Positions 8,328 to 17,881 of a stretch of 64,000 nt of DNA are shown in pieces (within the stretch, counting starts at the first letter, position 1; every line of letters starts with the position of its first letter). The notes beneath the pieces were generated by a model, which was given only the letters and a program-made list of their open reading frames with translations, made no database searches and had not been told where the DNA came from. The position numbers were made by a program, and so were the translations under genes. The DNA comes from Streptomyces sp. 1331.2 (GTDB lineage Bacteria; Actinomycetota; Actinomycetes; Streptomycetales; Streptomycetaceae): the NCBI RefSeq assembly GCF_900199205.1, contig NZ_OBMJ01000001.1, forward strand, positions 7,557,001 through 7,621,000. Reading direction: 5' to 3'.

Positions 8328-10228
8328 GTGCGCTCCCCGTCCTCACCCCGGAGCAGGTCCTCGCCACCACCACCGGCACCGCCGTCGTCCACCTCACCGA
8401 GTGGACCCTCGGCCTGGCCGCCCGGCTCAGCCGCCACGCCCTGGCCCACCCGGTCCGGCTGGTGCCGGTGCGCGAGGACGGCGCCCTGACCCTGGTCGGC
8501 CCCGTCCTGCACCCCGGCGCGCCCGCCTGCCTCGCCTGCACCGAGTACCAGCGGCTCGCCACCGCCGGCGGCCGGGTGCCCTGGCAGAGCCCGGAGCTGG
8601 CGCTCGCCGGCACCGGTACCCCGGCCTTCGAGGAGGCGGTCGCCGCCCTCGCAGCCGAACTGGCGGAAGCTGCAACGGACTCGGCCGCGGCCGAACCCGT
8701 ACCCGCCCCGTCCGGAGCCGTCGTCCACGTCGTGAACGGTGCCCGCGCCACCTGGTCCACCCACCGGGTCCGTCCCGTCGGCGGCTGCCCGGTCTGCCAC
8801 CCGCTGCCCGCCGACACGCCCGAAGCGGCCCGGCTGCCCGCCACCCCCCGCCCGCTGCCCGACCCGGCCGTCCTGCGCGGCCCCAACGACCGTACGGAAG
8901 CAGCGCAGTTGCGGGCCGAGCTGTACGACGAGCGGTTCGGCCCGGTCCGCCGGCTGTTCCGCACCGAGGACTCGGCCTTCGCCCTCACCTCCGCCTGGGT
9001 GACCGACGGCCGTGCGCTCGACGACGGCGGGTACGGGCGGGCCGCGGACTTCCGCTCCAGCGAGCGGGTGGCACTGTTCGAGGCCGTGGAGCGCTTCGCC
9101 GGGATGCGCCCGCTCGGGCGCCGCACCGTCCTGCGGGCCTCCTACGCCGCGCTGGAACGCGCCTCGGGCCCCGGCGCGGTCCTCGACCCCGCCCGGCTCG
9201 GCCTGCCCGACCCCGCCCACCACGGGCACCCCGCCGCCGCCACCGTCCCGTACACCCCGGACCTGGAACTCGACTGGGTCCACGGCTGGTCGCTCACCCA
9301 CCGCCGCCCGGTCGCCGTCCCCGAACACGTCGCCTACTGGGACGTGCCGGACCGCGACCACCCCCGGGTGGTCTACGAGTCCTCCAACGGCTGCGGGCTC
9401 GGCAACAGCCCCCAGGAGGCCGCGCTCTACGGTCTGTTCGAGGTCGCCGAGCGCGACGCCTTCCTGATGGCCTGGTACGCGCGCACCCCGCTGCCCGGCC
9501 TCACCGTCCCCACCGAGGACCCGCAGGTCGCCGAACTCGCCGAGCGCGCCCGCCTGTTCGGCTACCGGCTCACCCTGCTCGATGCCACCAACGACCTCGG
9601 CATCCCCGCCGTGATCGCCCTCTGCCGCCACCGCGGCGGCCACCCCGACGCCCCCCGCACCCTCCTCGCCGCCGGCGCCCACCACGACCCCCTGACGGCG
9701 ATCCGCTCCGCCGTCGCCGAGGTGGTCACCAACGTCCAGGAAGCCCCGCACCGCTCCACCGCCCCCGGCGGCCCGCGCGACCCGCAGCGCCTGCGGCCGA
9801 TGCTGGAACAACCCGACCTGGTCGTCAGCCTGGAGGACCACGTCGGCCTCAACGCCCTGCCCGAGGCGCAGGGCCGGCTGGACTTCCTCTTCGCCGGCCC
9901 GCCCCCGGTGCCCTGGCAGCAGCGCCTGCCCGGCACCCCCGCCCCCGTCACCGACCTGACCGAGCTGCTGGAGTACACGGTCGCCCGGCTCGCCGGCGAA
10001 GGCCTGGAGGTCCTGGTCGTCACCCAGGACGAACCCGGCGTCCGCGACCGGCTCGGCCTGCACTGCGCCAAGGTCGTCGTCCCCGGCACCCTGCCGATGA
10101 CCTTCGGCCACGTCAACCGCCGCACCCGCGGACTGCCGCGCCTGCTGGAGGTCCCGCACCGGCTCGGCCGCACCCGGCAGCCCCTGCGCCACGACGAACT
10201 GCCGCTGCACCCGCACCCGTTCCCCTGA
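8324..10228 (+). CDS. lazE: YcaO cyclodehydratase forming azolines (LazE-like)
   Basis: 634 residues. The N-terminal ~170 residues have two CxxC motifs, CLAC (about residue 68) and CPVC (about 157), typical of the zinc-binding remnant of an E1-like domain fused to YcaO. The C-terminal part is YcaO: SSNGCGLGNS near residue 353 followed by EVAERDAF carries the ATP-binding Ser/Gly and Glu residues. The protein ends HPHPFP, the proline-rich C-terminus of azoline-forming YcaO enzymes. It uses ATP to cyclise Cys (and some Ser) to azolines with the leader-binding partner encoded just upstream. ATG start overlaps the preceding TGA. Confidence 0.92.
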   Translation: MSALPVLTPEQVLATTTGTAVVHLTEWTLGLAARLSRHALAHPVRLVPVREDGALTLVGPVLHPGAPACLACTEYQRLATAGGRVPWQSPELALAGTGTPAFEEAVAALAAELAEAATDSAAAEPVPAPSGAVVHVVNGARATWSTHRVRPVGGCPVCHPLPADTPEAARLPATPRPLPDPAVLRGPNDRTEAAQLRAELYDERFGPVRRLFRTEDSAFALTSAWVTDGRALDDGGYGRAADFRSSERVALFEAVERFAGMRPLGRRTVLRASYAALERASGPGAVLDPARLGLPDPAHHGHPAAATVPYTPDLELDWVHGWSLTHRRPVAVPEHVAYWDVPDRDHPRVVYESSNGCGLGNSPQEAALYGLFEVAERDAFLMAWYARTPLPGLTVPTEDPQVAELAERARLFGYRLTLLDATNDLGIPAVIALCRHRGGHPDAPRTLLAAGAHHDPLTAIRSAVAEVVTNVQEAPHRSTAPGGPRDPQRLRPMLEQPDLVVSLEDHVGLNALPEAQGRLDFLFAGPPPVPWQQRLPGTPAPVTDLTELLEYTVARLAGEGLEVLVVTQDEPGVRDRLGLHCAKVVVPGTLPMTFGHVNRRTRGLPRLLEVPHRLGRTRQPLRHDELPLHPHPFP

Positions 10229-10233
10229 AGGGC

Positions 10234-11916
10234 ATGATGACGACCCACCAGCTGCCGACCGCCCCCGCCGTGCCGACCGCCCGCTGGCACAGCCTGCACC
10301 TCGCGCTGCCGCTGCCCGGCCAGGAGACGGACGCCTTCCTCACCGCCGACCTCGCCCCGCTGATGGACGGACTCGCGGACACCGACTGGTTCTTCATCCG
10401 CTACGGCGAAGGCGGCCCCCACCTGCGGATCCGCTACCGAAGCCCGGGCCGTCCACCAGGCGCCGCCGGACCCGCTCCTGCCCCCGCCCGCCTCGCCGCC
10501 GACCTCACCCGCCTCGCCACCCGCCGCACCCCCCTCGACGGCCCCCGGACACCCGGCCACGGCGAGGTCACCGAGGTGCCGTACGACCCCGAGACCGAAC
10601 GCTACGGCGGCCCGGCCCTGCTGCCGATCGCCGAGGAGGTCTTCACCCACTCCACCCGCACCGCCGTCAGCGCCCTGCACGCCCTCGGCGCGGCCCCCGA
10701 CAGCCGCCTGCCGCTCGCCCTCGACCTCGCCCACACCACCGCGCACGCCCTCGGCCTCGACGAACTCGCCGCCTCGCGCTGGCTGCGCCGCCACGCCGCC
10801 TCCTGGCGCTGGGTCACCGAGTACCGGCCGCTGCCCGGCGCCGCCGTCCACACCCGGGTCAACACGGTGTTCGCCCGCCAACGGCAGGCCCTGGCCGGGC
10901 GCGCCCACACCCTGCGCGCGGCCCTCGACGCGGGCACGGCCGCGCCCTGGCTCGGCGACTGGGCCGCCCGCGTCACCGAGGCCGCCGCCCGGATGCGGGC
11001 CGCCGCACCCGCCGACTCCGCCGAACGGCTCGGCTGGGTCTGGGCCTCCCAGCTGCACATGCTGTTCAACCGGCTCGGCGTCGGCCCCGACGAGGAACGG
11101 GCGGTCTGCCGCCTCGCCGCCCGCACCCTGCTGGAGACCGACCGGCCGTTCACCTTCTTCCCCACCGACCACCACGCCCCGGACCACCAGTACCTGGAGC
11201 GCAGCAAGTTCCAGATCGGCCGCACCGAGGACAGCACGCTGCGCGACCTCCCTCCCGCCCCCGCCCCGCAGCCCCGGCCCGGCGACCTCCCGCTGCCCGC
11301 CGACCCCCTGCCCGCCGTCACCCTCGCCGACGCGCTGCACACCCGCCGCTCCACCCGCGGCCCACTGACCGGCCCGCTCACCGCCGGCGCCCTCGGCGGC
11401 CTGCTCTGGTCCGCCTTCGCCGAGAACCCCGGCACCGGCCACCGCCCGTACCCCAGCGCGGGCGCCCTGCACACCGTCCGGATCCGCGCGGTCGCCCTCG
11501 CCGTGGACGGCCTGCCCGCCGCCACCTACCAGTGCCTGCCCGAACACCGCAGCCTGCGCCCGATCGGCCCGCCGCCCGCCCTCGACGACCTCAAGGCCCT
11601 CTCCTCCTACCTCTCCCGCCCGGCCGCCGACCCGAACGCCATCGACATCACCGAGGCCCCCGCCGTCCTCGCCGTCTACCTCGACCTCGGTCACCTCCGC
11701 CGCCGCTACGGCCTGCGCGCCCTGCGCCTCGGCCTCCTCGAAGCCGGCCACCTCGCCCAGAACCTCCTCCTCACCGCCGCCGCCTTCGGCCTCGGCACCA
11801 CCCCCCTCGGCGGCCTCCAGGACGACCTGGCCCACGAACTCCTCGGCCTGGACGACCTGGAGGAACCGATCCAGTACCTCCTCCCGCTGGGGCGACCGGT
11901 GCCGCGGCCGGCGTGA
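10234..11916 (+). CDS. lazF: Glutamate elimination domain fused to azoline dehydrogenase (LazF-like)
   Basis: 560 residues, two enzymes in one chain. Residues ~15-320 are the SpaB C-terminal/elimination type (WHSLHLALPLPGQETDAF, then WFFIRYGEGGPHLRIR), which removes glutamate from glutamylated Ser to give dehydroalanine. Residues ~350-555 are a SagB-type FMN dehydrogenase (HTRRSTRGPLTG, YPSAGALHTV, LLEAGHLAQNLLLTAAAFGLG), which oxidises azolines to azoles. This fusion is the hallmark of the lactazole group. Two ATG codons, 10234 and 10237, are possible; AAGGG at 10228-10232 is better spaced for 10237. Last gene of the cluster, convergent with the SRAP gene. No resistance or dedicated exporter gene is visible. 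Confidence 0.9.
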   Translation: MMTTHQLPTAPAVPTARWHSLHLALPLPGQETDAFLTADLAPLMDGLADTDWFFIRYGEGGPHLRIRYRSPGRPPGAAGPAPAPARLAADLTRLATRRTPLDGPRTPGHGEVTEVPYDPETERYGGPALLPIAEEVFTHSTRTAVSALHALGAAPDSRLPLALDLAHTTAHALGLDELAASRWLRRHAASWRWVTEYRPLPGAAVHTRVNTVFARQRQALAGRAHTLRAALDAGTAAPWLGDWAARVTEAAARMRAAAPADSAERLGWVWASQLHMLFNRLGVGPDEERAVCRLAARTLLETDRPFTFFPTDHHAPDHQYLERSKFQIGRTEDSTLRDLPPAPAPQPRPGDLPLPADPLPAVTLADALHTRRSTRGPLTGPLTAGALGGLLWSAFAENPGTGHRPYPSAGALHTVRIRAVALAVDGLPAATYQCLPEHRSLRPIGPPPALDDLKALSSYLSRPAADPNAIDITEAPAVLAVYLDLGHLRRRYGLRALRLGLLEAGHLAQNLLLTAAAFGLGTTPLGGLQDDLAHELLGLDDLEEPIQYLLPLGRPVPRPA

Positions 11917-11996
11917 GTCGGCCACACCGACCGGTGGTGACCCGCCCGCCGCGGTCGTGCTGTGCGGACGGTGCGTCAGCGGAGGGTGAAGAGCGG

Positions 11997-12740
11997 TCAG
12001 TCCGCCAGGCCCAGGGGGTCGGGGGCGTCGGCGAGGAGGTCGGGGCCGTTGTTGCGGACGCTGTTGACGGTCGGGGGGACGGCGCGGACGCGGATCCTGC
12101 CGTCGGCGGGGCGGCGCAGCAGGTGGTGGAGTTCGACGGGATCGGTGTGGGCGGGGGAGAGCCAGGCGGGGAGGTCGTCGGGGGCGATGGTGAGGGGCAT
12201 GCGGTCGTGGATGCGGCCGGCGCTGTCGGTGGCGTCGGTGGTGATGACGGTGGCGGTGGCGAGCCAGGCGAGCGGGTCGTCGTCGGGGCGGGTGCGGTCG
12301 CGCCAGAACTCGTAGAGGCCGGCCATCAGCATCACGCCGCCGGTGCTGAGGAAGTACGGCTGCTTGTACTTCTTGCGGTCGGCGGTGGCGGGGACCTCGC
12401 GCCACTCGTAGTAGCCGTCGGCGGGGATGGCGCAGCGGCGGGCGGTGAAGGCCTTGCGGAAGGCGGGCTTGGTGTCGACGGTCTCCGAGCGGGCGTTGAT
12501 CATGCGGGCGCCGCCGGACGGGTCCTTGGACCAGGACGGGACCAGACCCCAGCGGAGCGGGCGCAGTTGGCGCAGCAGCTCGCCGGTCTCCCGGTCGACG
12601 CGCTCCAGGACGGCCGGGACGGGGTCGGTCGGGGCGACGTTCCAGCTCGGTGCGAAGGTCTCGGCTGGATCCCAGCGGAGCTCTCCGAACAGGGAGACGA
12701 GGTCCTGGGGCGTGGTGGTGGAGACGAAGCGGCCGCACAT
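11997..12740 (-). CDS. SRAP family protein (YedK/HMCES-like abasic-site shield)
   Basis: 247 residues starting MCGRF, so Met removal exposes the catalytic Cys2 that forms a thiazolidine link with abasic sites in single-stranded DNA. Other family landmarks: WNVAPTD, RWGLVPSW, INARSET, CAIPADGYYEWR (Glu), and HDRMPLTI (His). Family members protect abasic sites and help SOS-linked repair in the cytoplasm. Stand-alone gene, convergent with the thiopeptide cluster. Confidence 0.93.
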   Translation of the reverse strand: MCGRFVSTTTPQDLVSLFGELRWDPAETFAPSWNVAPTDPVPAVLERVDRETGELLRQLRPLRWGLVPSWSKDPSGGARMINARSETVDTKPAFRKAFTARRCAIPADGYYEWREVPATADRKKYKQPYFLSTGGVMLMAGLYEFWRDRTRPDDDPLAWLATATVITTDATDSAGRIHDRMPLTIAPDDLPAWLSPAHTDPVELHHLLRRPADGRIRVRAVPPTVNSVRNNGPDLLADAPDPLGLAD

Positions 12741-12949
12741 GCCCCCAAGCCTGCCACTCCTTCCGGACATCCGGGGCCGAAAGCGGGCGGTCAGCGCGGG
12801 GCGTGGGCGCGAGGGTCGTGGGCGTTCGGTGCGTGGCCGTGCGGTGCGTGGCCGTGCGGGGCGTGCCCTCCAGGGGTGTGGCCTCCCGGGGTGTCCGGAT
12901 CCGACGGTTCGGGAGGCCGGCGGGCGGCAGCGCCCCGCAGCGGCTCGGG

Positions 12950-15004
12950 TCAGGAGCCGGGCGTCCAGCTCTGCCCGGCGGGCGGGTCGGTGGTGACGGG
13001 CGTGCCGGGGGCGGTGGAGGCGGCGCCGAGGGCGAGGCCGGTGGCGACGTTGGTGACGGTGAGGGTGCCGGTGGCCCGGTCCTGCGCCACCTTCCACTCC
13101 TGCCACGGGTTCCCCGGGGCGAGGTCGAGCAGGTAGGCGCTGTTGCCGGCGGAGGCCCCGGCGGAGAGCACGGTGTGGTGGTGGGTGGCGGTGTCGCAGC
13201 CGTCGGTGATCCGGACGGTGCCGTCGGGGTTGGTGGTGAAGCTCCACTGCTGCGCCGCGTCCCCGCCGCGCGGTGCTTCCAGGTCCGTGATCGAGGCGAT
13301 CGGCGCGGCGCAGGAGCCGGAGAGGCTCAGCGCCAGGCCGCCCGTGGTGCTCAGCGTGTGGTACCGGTCGTCGTCGACGACGGAGGCCCCGCCGGCCGGC
13401 TGCGCGGCGAGCCGGTACAGGGCCGCGCCGTGCGGGGGCAGCGAGGCGGCGAGCGGCCCGTCGACGGTCGAACTGGCCCCCGTCCACAGCTCCTTGGCCC
13501 GGTATCCGGTGCCGGGGAGTCCGAGTTCGGCGAGGCCGGTGCCCACCGTGCGGGCGGCGGACGGGTCCTGGTTGAGCAGCAGGACGGCGGTGGAGCCGTC
13601 GGCGAGCTGCCGCTTGAGCACGACCGGTGCGTGCCCGTCGGCGGGCCGCTCGCCGACCAGGGTGGCGGGCCTGGCCAGGGTGTCCTGGTCGACGGCGATC
13701 ACCTCCCGGTTGGTGAGGATGGCCAGGCTCGCGGCGTTGATCCCGGTGGACCAGGTGGAGCCGTCGGCGCTGTGCCGGGACTGCGCCGCGGTGCGCAGGT
13801 CGGCGCCGGAGATCAGTGGCGCGGCGAGCATGGCGAGGACGGAGGTCTCGGTGCGGGACTCGTCGTCGGTGTAGGGCTTGTGGCAGGGGCAGGTGTCGGT
13901 GGTGCCGTACAGGCCGTAGACGTCCTGCCAGCCGGTGAAGGACATGTCGAGGTCGTTCCAGCTGCCCGGGCGGACGTTGCCCGGGTACTGCAGCGCGGTC
14001 TGCAACTGCCCGTTCCAGAGCACGCCGTCGAGTTCGCTGTCCCGGTCGCCGCCGATCCGGCACAGGTTCGCGACCTGGCCGCACCACACGCCGGTGGGTG
14101 CGTAGCCGGGTGCCTGGAAGGGGGCCGTCCCGGCGGCCTGGACGACCGGATCGGTGCGGGCCGGGTCGTCGGCGGCGAGCAGCGGGGGGACGCCGGTGTG
14201 GACGGGCTGGGCGGAGACGCTGAGGGTGACCCTGGGGCGGCCCTGCGCGGCGGAGGCGGCGTCGAGGGCGCGCTGGAAGGTCTGCACCCGGGCGTAGACG
14301 GAGCGGGTCAGCTCCCTGCCCTCGCCCTGGGTGCCGTAGTCGTGGCCGTCCGGGCCGGTGATCGGCGGGCCGTACGGGCAGTCGTCGTACTTGACGAAGT
14401 CGACGCCCCAGGCGACGAAGTCGGCCGCGTCGGTGCTCTCGTGGCCGAGGCTGCCGGGATGCATCTGGCAGGTCAGGTAGGTGTCGGTGGCGTAGAGGCC
14501 GAACTTCATGCCCCTGCTGTGGGCGTACTGGGCGAGGTAGGCGATCCCGTTGACGGTACGGCCGTTGACGTCCCGGTCGGGGAAGTGGTCGGGGCGCGGG
14601 ATCAGGTGGCCGGAGGTGGGGTCGTCACCGGTGCCGTCACTGCCGCCGACCGGGTGCCCGGCGGTGTCGTAGAGCTGCAGGCCGCCGTCGGCGTTGCGGA
14701 CCAGGTCGGTGCTCTGGCCGTCGCGGTGCCAGAGCGACCAGCCGTCGTCGATGGTGACGGTGTCGTAGCCGGCCGCGACCAGCCCGTTGGCGGCCATGAA
14801 GTCGATGGTCTGGACGACCTGTTCCTGGGTGACCTCGGTGCCCAGGGAGTTCCAGGAGTTCCAACCCATCGGCGGGGTGAGGGCGTTGCCGTTGCCGAGC
14901 GCGTGGGCGGGGGCGGCGGTGCCGAGTCCGGCGGCGGTGAGGCCGGCGGTGGCGAGGGCGAGTGAGAGCAGGGATGCCGCCAGGCGGCGGGGAGTTCGGC
15001 GCAT
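12950..15004 (-). CDS. Secreted GH27 alpha-galactosidase with ricin-type lectin domain
   Basis: 684 residues. Residues 1-36 form a signal peptide ending APAHA. The GH27 barrel starts LTPPMGWNSWNS; TIDDGW lies near 87. FVKYDDCPYG near 203 carries the nucleophile Asp, and GSWNDLDMSFTG near 346 the acid/base Asp. A beta-sandwich domain follows, then a C-terminal ricin-B/CBM13-like module (~545-684). It would release terminal alpha-galactose from plant oligosaccharides or galactomannan outside the cell. ATG preceded by AGGAGCG. It follows the other secreted glycosidase on the same strand after 163 nt. Confidence 0.92.
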   Translation of the reverse strand: MRRTPRRLAASLLSLALATAGLTAAGLGTAAPAHALGNGNALTPPMGWNSWNSLGTEVTQEQVVQTIDFMAANGLVAAGYDTVTIDDGWSLWHRDGQSTDLVRNADGGLQLYDTAGHPVGGSDGTGDDPTSGHLIPRPDHFPDRDVNGRTVNGIAYLAQYAHSRGMKFGLYATDTYLTCQMHPGSLGHESTDAADFVAWGVDFVKYDDCPYGPPITGPDGHDYGTQGEGRELTRSVYARVQTFQRALDAASAAQGRPRVTLSVSAQPVHTGVPPLLAADDPARTDPVVQAAGTAPFQAPGYAPTGVWCGQVANLCRIGGDRDSELDGVLWNGQLQTALQYPGNVRPGSWNDLDMSFTGWQDVYGLYGTTDTCPCHKPYTDDESRTETSVLAMLAAPLISGADLRTAAQSRHSADGSTWSTGINAASLAILTNREVIAVDQDTLARPATLVGERPADGHAPVVLKRQLADGSTAVLLLNQDPSAARTVGTGLAELGLPGTGYRAKELWTGASSTVDGPLAASLPPHGAALYRLAAQPAGGASVVDDDRYHTLSTTGGLALSLSGSCAAPIASITDLEAPRGGDAAQQWSFTTNPDGTVRITDGCDTATHHHTVLSAGASAGNSAYLLDLAPGNPWQEWKVAQDRATGTLTVTNVATGLALGAASTAPGTPVTTDPPAGQSWTPGS

Positions 15005-15045
15005 GAACGCGCTCCTGTCGGGGTGTGGGGGCGTTGCCTTCTGCT

Positions 15046-15066
15046 GATCTGACGATTCGTCGGATC
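15046..15066. promoter_or_regulatory. Imperfect palindrome upstream of the GH27 gene
   Basis: GATCTGACG-ATT-CGTCGGATC: 9-bp arms with one mismatch, 42 nt upstream of the start codon and between the two glycosidase genes. Possible regulator site for the downstream gene; no promoter boxes confirmed. Confidence 0.35.
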
Positions 15067-15167
15067 GATCGAGGGGGAGCCGCGGCCGGCCGGGTGGGGC
15101 CGGCCGGCCGCGGGTGGTGCGGTGTGGGGGTCAGCGGTGGGGTGGCGGCGTGCGGCGGAGCCGGGGC

Positions 15168-17585
15168 TCAGTCGGTGACGGCCGCGGTCGCGGCGTGGCC
15201 GGGGGCGAGGGGCACGGTGGCGTAGTTGTACGTGACGCCGTCGACGGTCCTGGTGCGGGTCTCGCGCGACTTGCCGTCGACGGTGAGGTGCGCGTGCTCC
15301 CCGCGGAAGCGGGCCTCCCAGGTGAGCGTCCTCGTCCCGGTGTTGGTGACGGTGCTGGCCCGCCCGCCGTCGTGGCGGACGGTCACCGTGCCGCCGCCGA
15401 CCGGGATGTCCGCCGCCTGGAGCCAGCCCATCGAGGCGGGCAGCCGGGAGTCGGTGACGAGGGTGCCGGCGGCGGCGTCCGGGTCGACGCCGAGCAGGCC
15501 CTGGACGGTCTGGGAGAGCAGGGTGAACGGCACCTCGGGGTAGTCGCCGTTCAGCATCTGCCCGCTCGCGTGCTGCGCGCCGACGCTCTCGTAGACGTAC
15601 CGCATCCACTTCCAGGCGGTGGTGCCGTCGTGGTTGGCGAAGAAGGCGTCCGGCAGGTAGGTGTAGGCCTCCAGGTTGGCCGAGCGCTCCGGGCCGGAGT
15701 CGGCGGCGTCGACGGCGGCGAGGAAGCCGTCCCGGCGCGGCCCGGGGTCGAGCAGCTGCTTGACCGGCATCAGCACGCTCGCCTCGTAGCCCCAGCCGGT
15801 GATCGGCCTGCCCGTGGTGTCGTAGCCGTGCACCACCTCGCCGGGCTGCCGACGGTCCACGCTCCAGGTGGAGTTCACGTACGAGCGCAGCGCCTCGGCG
15901 GACTTGCGGTAGCCGGTGGCGGAGGCGGTGTCGCCGCGGGCCTCGGCGAGTCCGGCCGCGGCGAGGTAGGCCTGGTACTGGGCGCCGAGCGCGTCGCCGG
16001 CCTCGGCGTAGGTGCTGGTGGCGTTCTCGGCGTAGCTGGCGGTGCCGGCGAAGATGCTGCGGCTGGTGGCCTGCGGGATCGGCACGCCGCCGTTGTCCAG
16101 CGGGCCGGGGTGGCGGGTGACGAACGGGCCGAGGGTGTTGCGGACGTAGGCGCCGAGGGCCGGGTCGTCGGCGTAGTCGCGGTCGCCGGTCCACCGGTAG
16201 GCCTCGCCGGCCTTCTGGACGAGTTCGAAGGGTGCGGGCAGCTCGCGGACGAACCGGTTCGGGCCCCGGTAGTCGATGGCGCCGTACGTCCGGGCGTCGA
16301 AGTCGAGCGCCCAGACCGGGTAGAGCCCGTTGGCCTCGGTGGCGGAGGCGGCGAAACCGCGCAGCATGGTCTTGTTCTCGGCGTCCAGGCCGAGCAGGTG
16401 GGCGCCGACCAGCTGGTGGGCGAAGTCGCGGCTGTAGAAGGCGGATCGGAAGGGGTAGCCGGCCCAGTAGGTGGTGTCGTAGGTGATGGTGCCGGTGCCG
16501 CCGGGGTGGTTCTCGTCCATGTCCAGGACGCCGGTGGCGCCGGCCTGCTGCACCCAGCTGTTGGCCTTGGTCTTCGCCCAGTCGAAGAGGGCGACGACCT
16601 CGGGGTCGGAGGAGCTGACGACCGGGTCGGCGGGGGCGGAGGGGGCGACGGCGGCGTCGTCCACGTTGACCCAGCCCGCGGGCGCGGAGCCGATGGTGAG
16701 GGTGAGCCGGTCGCCGGGGGCGACGCGGATCCGGGGGAGGGTGTACTTCGCGTAGACGGGCTGGTCGGGGAGGGTGAGGGTGCGCACCACGGTGTCGTTG
16801 ACGCTGACCGAGAAGGTGCCGCCGGGGCCGCCCGTCGCGATCCAGGCGGAGAGGTCGTGGCTGCCCGCGGTGACGGCGGTCGTGCGCAGGCTCACCGCGT
16901 AGCCGGCGCCGGCGTCGAGGTAGGCGAGACGGGTGCCGCCGTGCGGGTTGTTGGTGGCGGTGCCGGTGTGCTCGGTGAATGTCCAGCCGTCGGCGCCCTG
17001 TTCCAAGCCGGGGTTGGGGAGGACGAGGGGTTCGGTGCGGGTGAGCGTCCAGCGGTGGGCCGGGCGGGCGTCGCAGCGGTGGTGCGCGGCACCCTGAGCG
17101 GTGCCCTGCGTGGTGTTCCCCGGGGCGCTCAGGCAGGCGTCGATGCCTCGGGCCGTGAGGGTGTAAGTGCCCTGCGGGGCAGGCGAGATGGTGAAGCGCT
17201 CGGCGTCGGGGAACGTGCCGCAGTCGGCGGTGGCGGGGCGGTGGCCGGGCCCGTCGAGGGTGAGGCAGCGGCCGTCGGCGGTGTTGACGAGGAGGTAGTC
17301 GCCGCCGGTGCGGCGCAGCTGCCAGCGCCGACTGAGCAGCCGCCCGCAGTCCGCGCCGACCATCGGGGTGCCGGCGGCGGCGCCGTCGTACTGCGGGCCG
17401 AGGCAGCTGCCGTCCAGGGCGGAGCCGAGGAGGTAGCTGCCGCCGTCCACGAGCGGTGCCCCGTCGGCCGTCCGGTCCGCCCCGGCGGCGAGCGCCGGGC
17501 CGGTGCCGAGGGCCTGGGCGGCGAGGACGGCCAGCAGCAGGAGACCGGACGGTAAGGCGCGGGAGCGGGCGGCGCGGGGCGGCAT
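15168..17585 (-). CDS. Secreted multidomain glycosidase-like protein (ricin lectin, CBM, six-hairpin barrel)
   Basis: 805 residues. Signal peptide 1-34 (LLLLAVLAAQALG, then GPALAAG). Residues ~45-195 look like ricin-B repeats (DGRCLTLDG, RCDARPAHRWTL). Residues ~200-330 look like a carbohydrate-binding beta-sandwich (PNPGLEQGADGWTF to WVNVDDAAV). The remaining ~450 residues resemble an (alpha/alpha)6 six-hairpin glycosidase: TYWAGYPFRSAFYSRDFAHQ, GWGYEASVL, LNGDYPEVPFTL. I cannot name the GH family or substrate. Probably cotranscribed with the GH27 gene and acting with it on plant or fungal glycans. Confidence 0.75.
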   Translation of the reverse strand: MPPRAARSRALPSGLLLLAVLAAQALGTGPALAAGADRTADGAPLVDGGSYLLGSALDGSCLGPQYDGAAAGTPMVGADCGRLLSRRWQLRRTGGDYLLVNTADGRCLTLDGPGHRPATADCGTFPDAERFTISPAPQGTYTLTARGIDACLSAPGNTTQGTAQGAAHHRCDARPAHRWTLTRTEPLVLPNPGLEQGADGWTFTEHTGTATNNPHGGTRLAYLDAGAGYAVSLRTTAVTAGSHDLSAWIATGGPGGTFSVSVNDTVVRTLTLPDQPVYAKYTLPRIRVAPGDRLTLTIGSAPAGWVNVDDAAVAPSAPADPVVSSSDPEVVALFDWAKTKANSWVQQAGATGVLDMDENHPGGTGTITYDTTYWAGYPFRSAFYSRDFAHQLVGAHLLGLDAENKTMLRGFAASATEANGLYPVWALDFDARTYGAIDYRGPNRFVRELPAPFELVQKAGEAYRWTGDRDYADDPALGAYVRNTLGPFVTRHPGPLDNGGVPIPQATSRSIFAGTASYAENATSTYAEAGDALGAQYQAYLAAAGLAEARGDTASATGYRKSAEALRSYVNSTWSVDRRQPGEVVHGYDTTGRPITGWGYEASVLMPVKQLLDPGPRRDGFLAAVDAADSGPERSANLEAYTYLPDAFFANHDGTTAWKWMRYVYESVGAQHASGQMLNGDYPEVPFTLLSQTVQGLLGVDPDAAAGTLVTDSRLPASMGWLQAADIPVGGGTVTVRHDGGRASTVTNTGTRTLTWEARFRGEHAHLTVDGKSRETRTRTVDGVTYNYATVPLAPGHAATAAVTD

Positions 17586-17645
17586 GGCGGGGGTCCTCTT
17601 CCGGTCGGGTGAGCTGGGGTGGACGGGCGGCGCTCTGCTGTGCTG

Positions 17646-17659
17646 TTTGAACGTTCAAA
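17646..17659. promoter_or_regulatory. Perfect palindrome TTTGAACGTTCAAA, putative operator
   Basis: A 14-bp perfect inverted repeat 61 nt upstream of the start of the leftward secreted glycosidase gene. Its size and centred CG fit a LacI-family sugar regulator, but no regulator gene lies next to it. A related half-site, TGTTCAAG, occurs at 17704-17711. Confidence 0.5.
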
Positions 17660-17881
17660 TCGATGGGACGTGCGTCGCATGTGATGGGTGACATTTCACC
17701 TGTCTGTTCAAGTCCCGTCAACGGTCGGCGCAGAGCTATCTGTCCGCAGTCGGGGAGCAGAGCTTCGTCACGGGGCCGTCACAGCTGTGCGGCGGCGCTT
17801 GTCCGGGGCGAGCCGGGACCGCGAGGGTGGAACCGCGAGGGCGGGAGCACACGCGGACGACGGCGAAACGGGGGACGCACG

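Noticed and set aside
9562..12738. 1058-codon minus-strand opening
   Set aside because: Antisense to the YcaO and LazF-like genes, which have clear family motifs; the opening reads as repetitive text.
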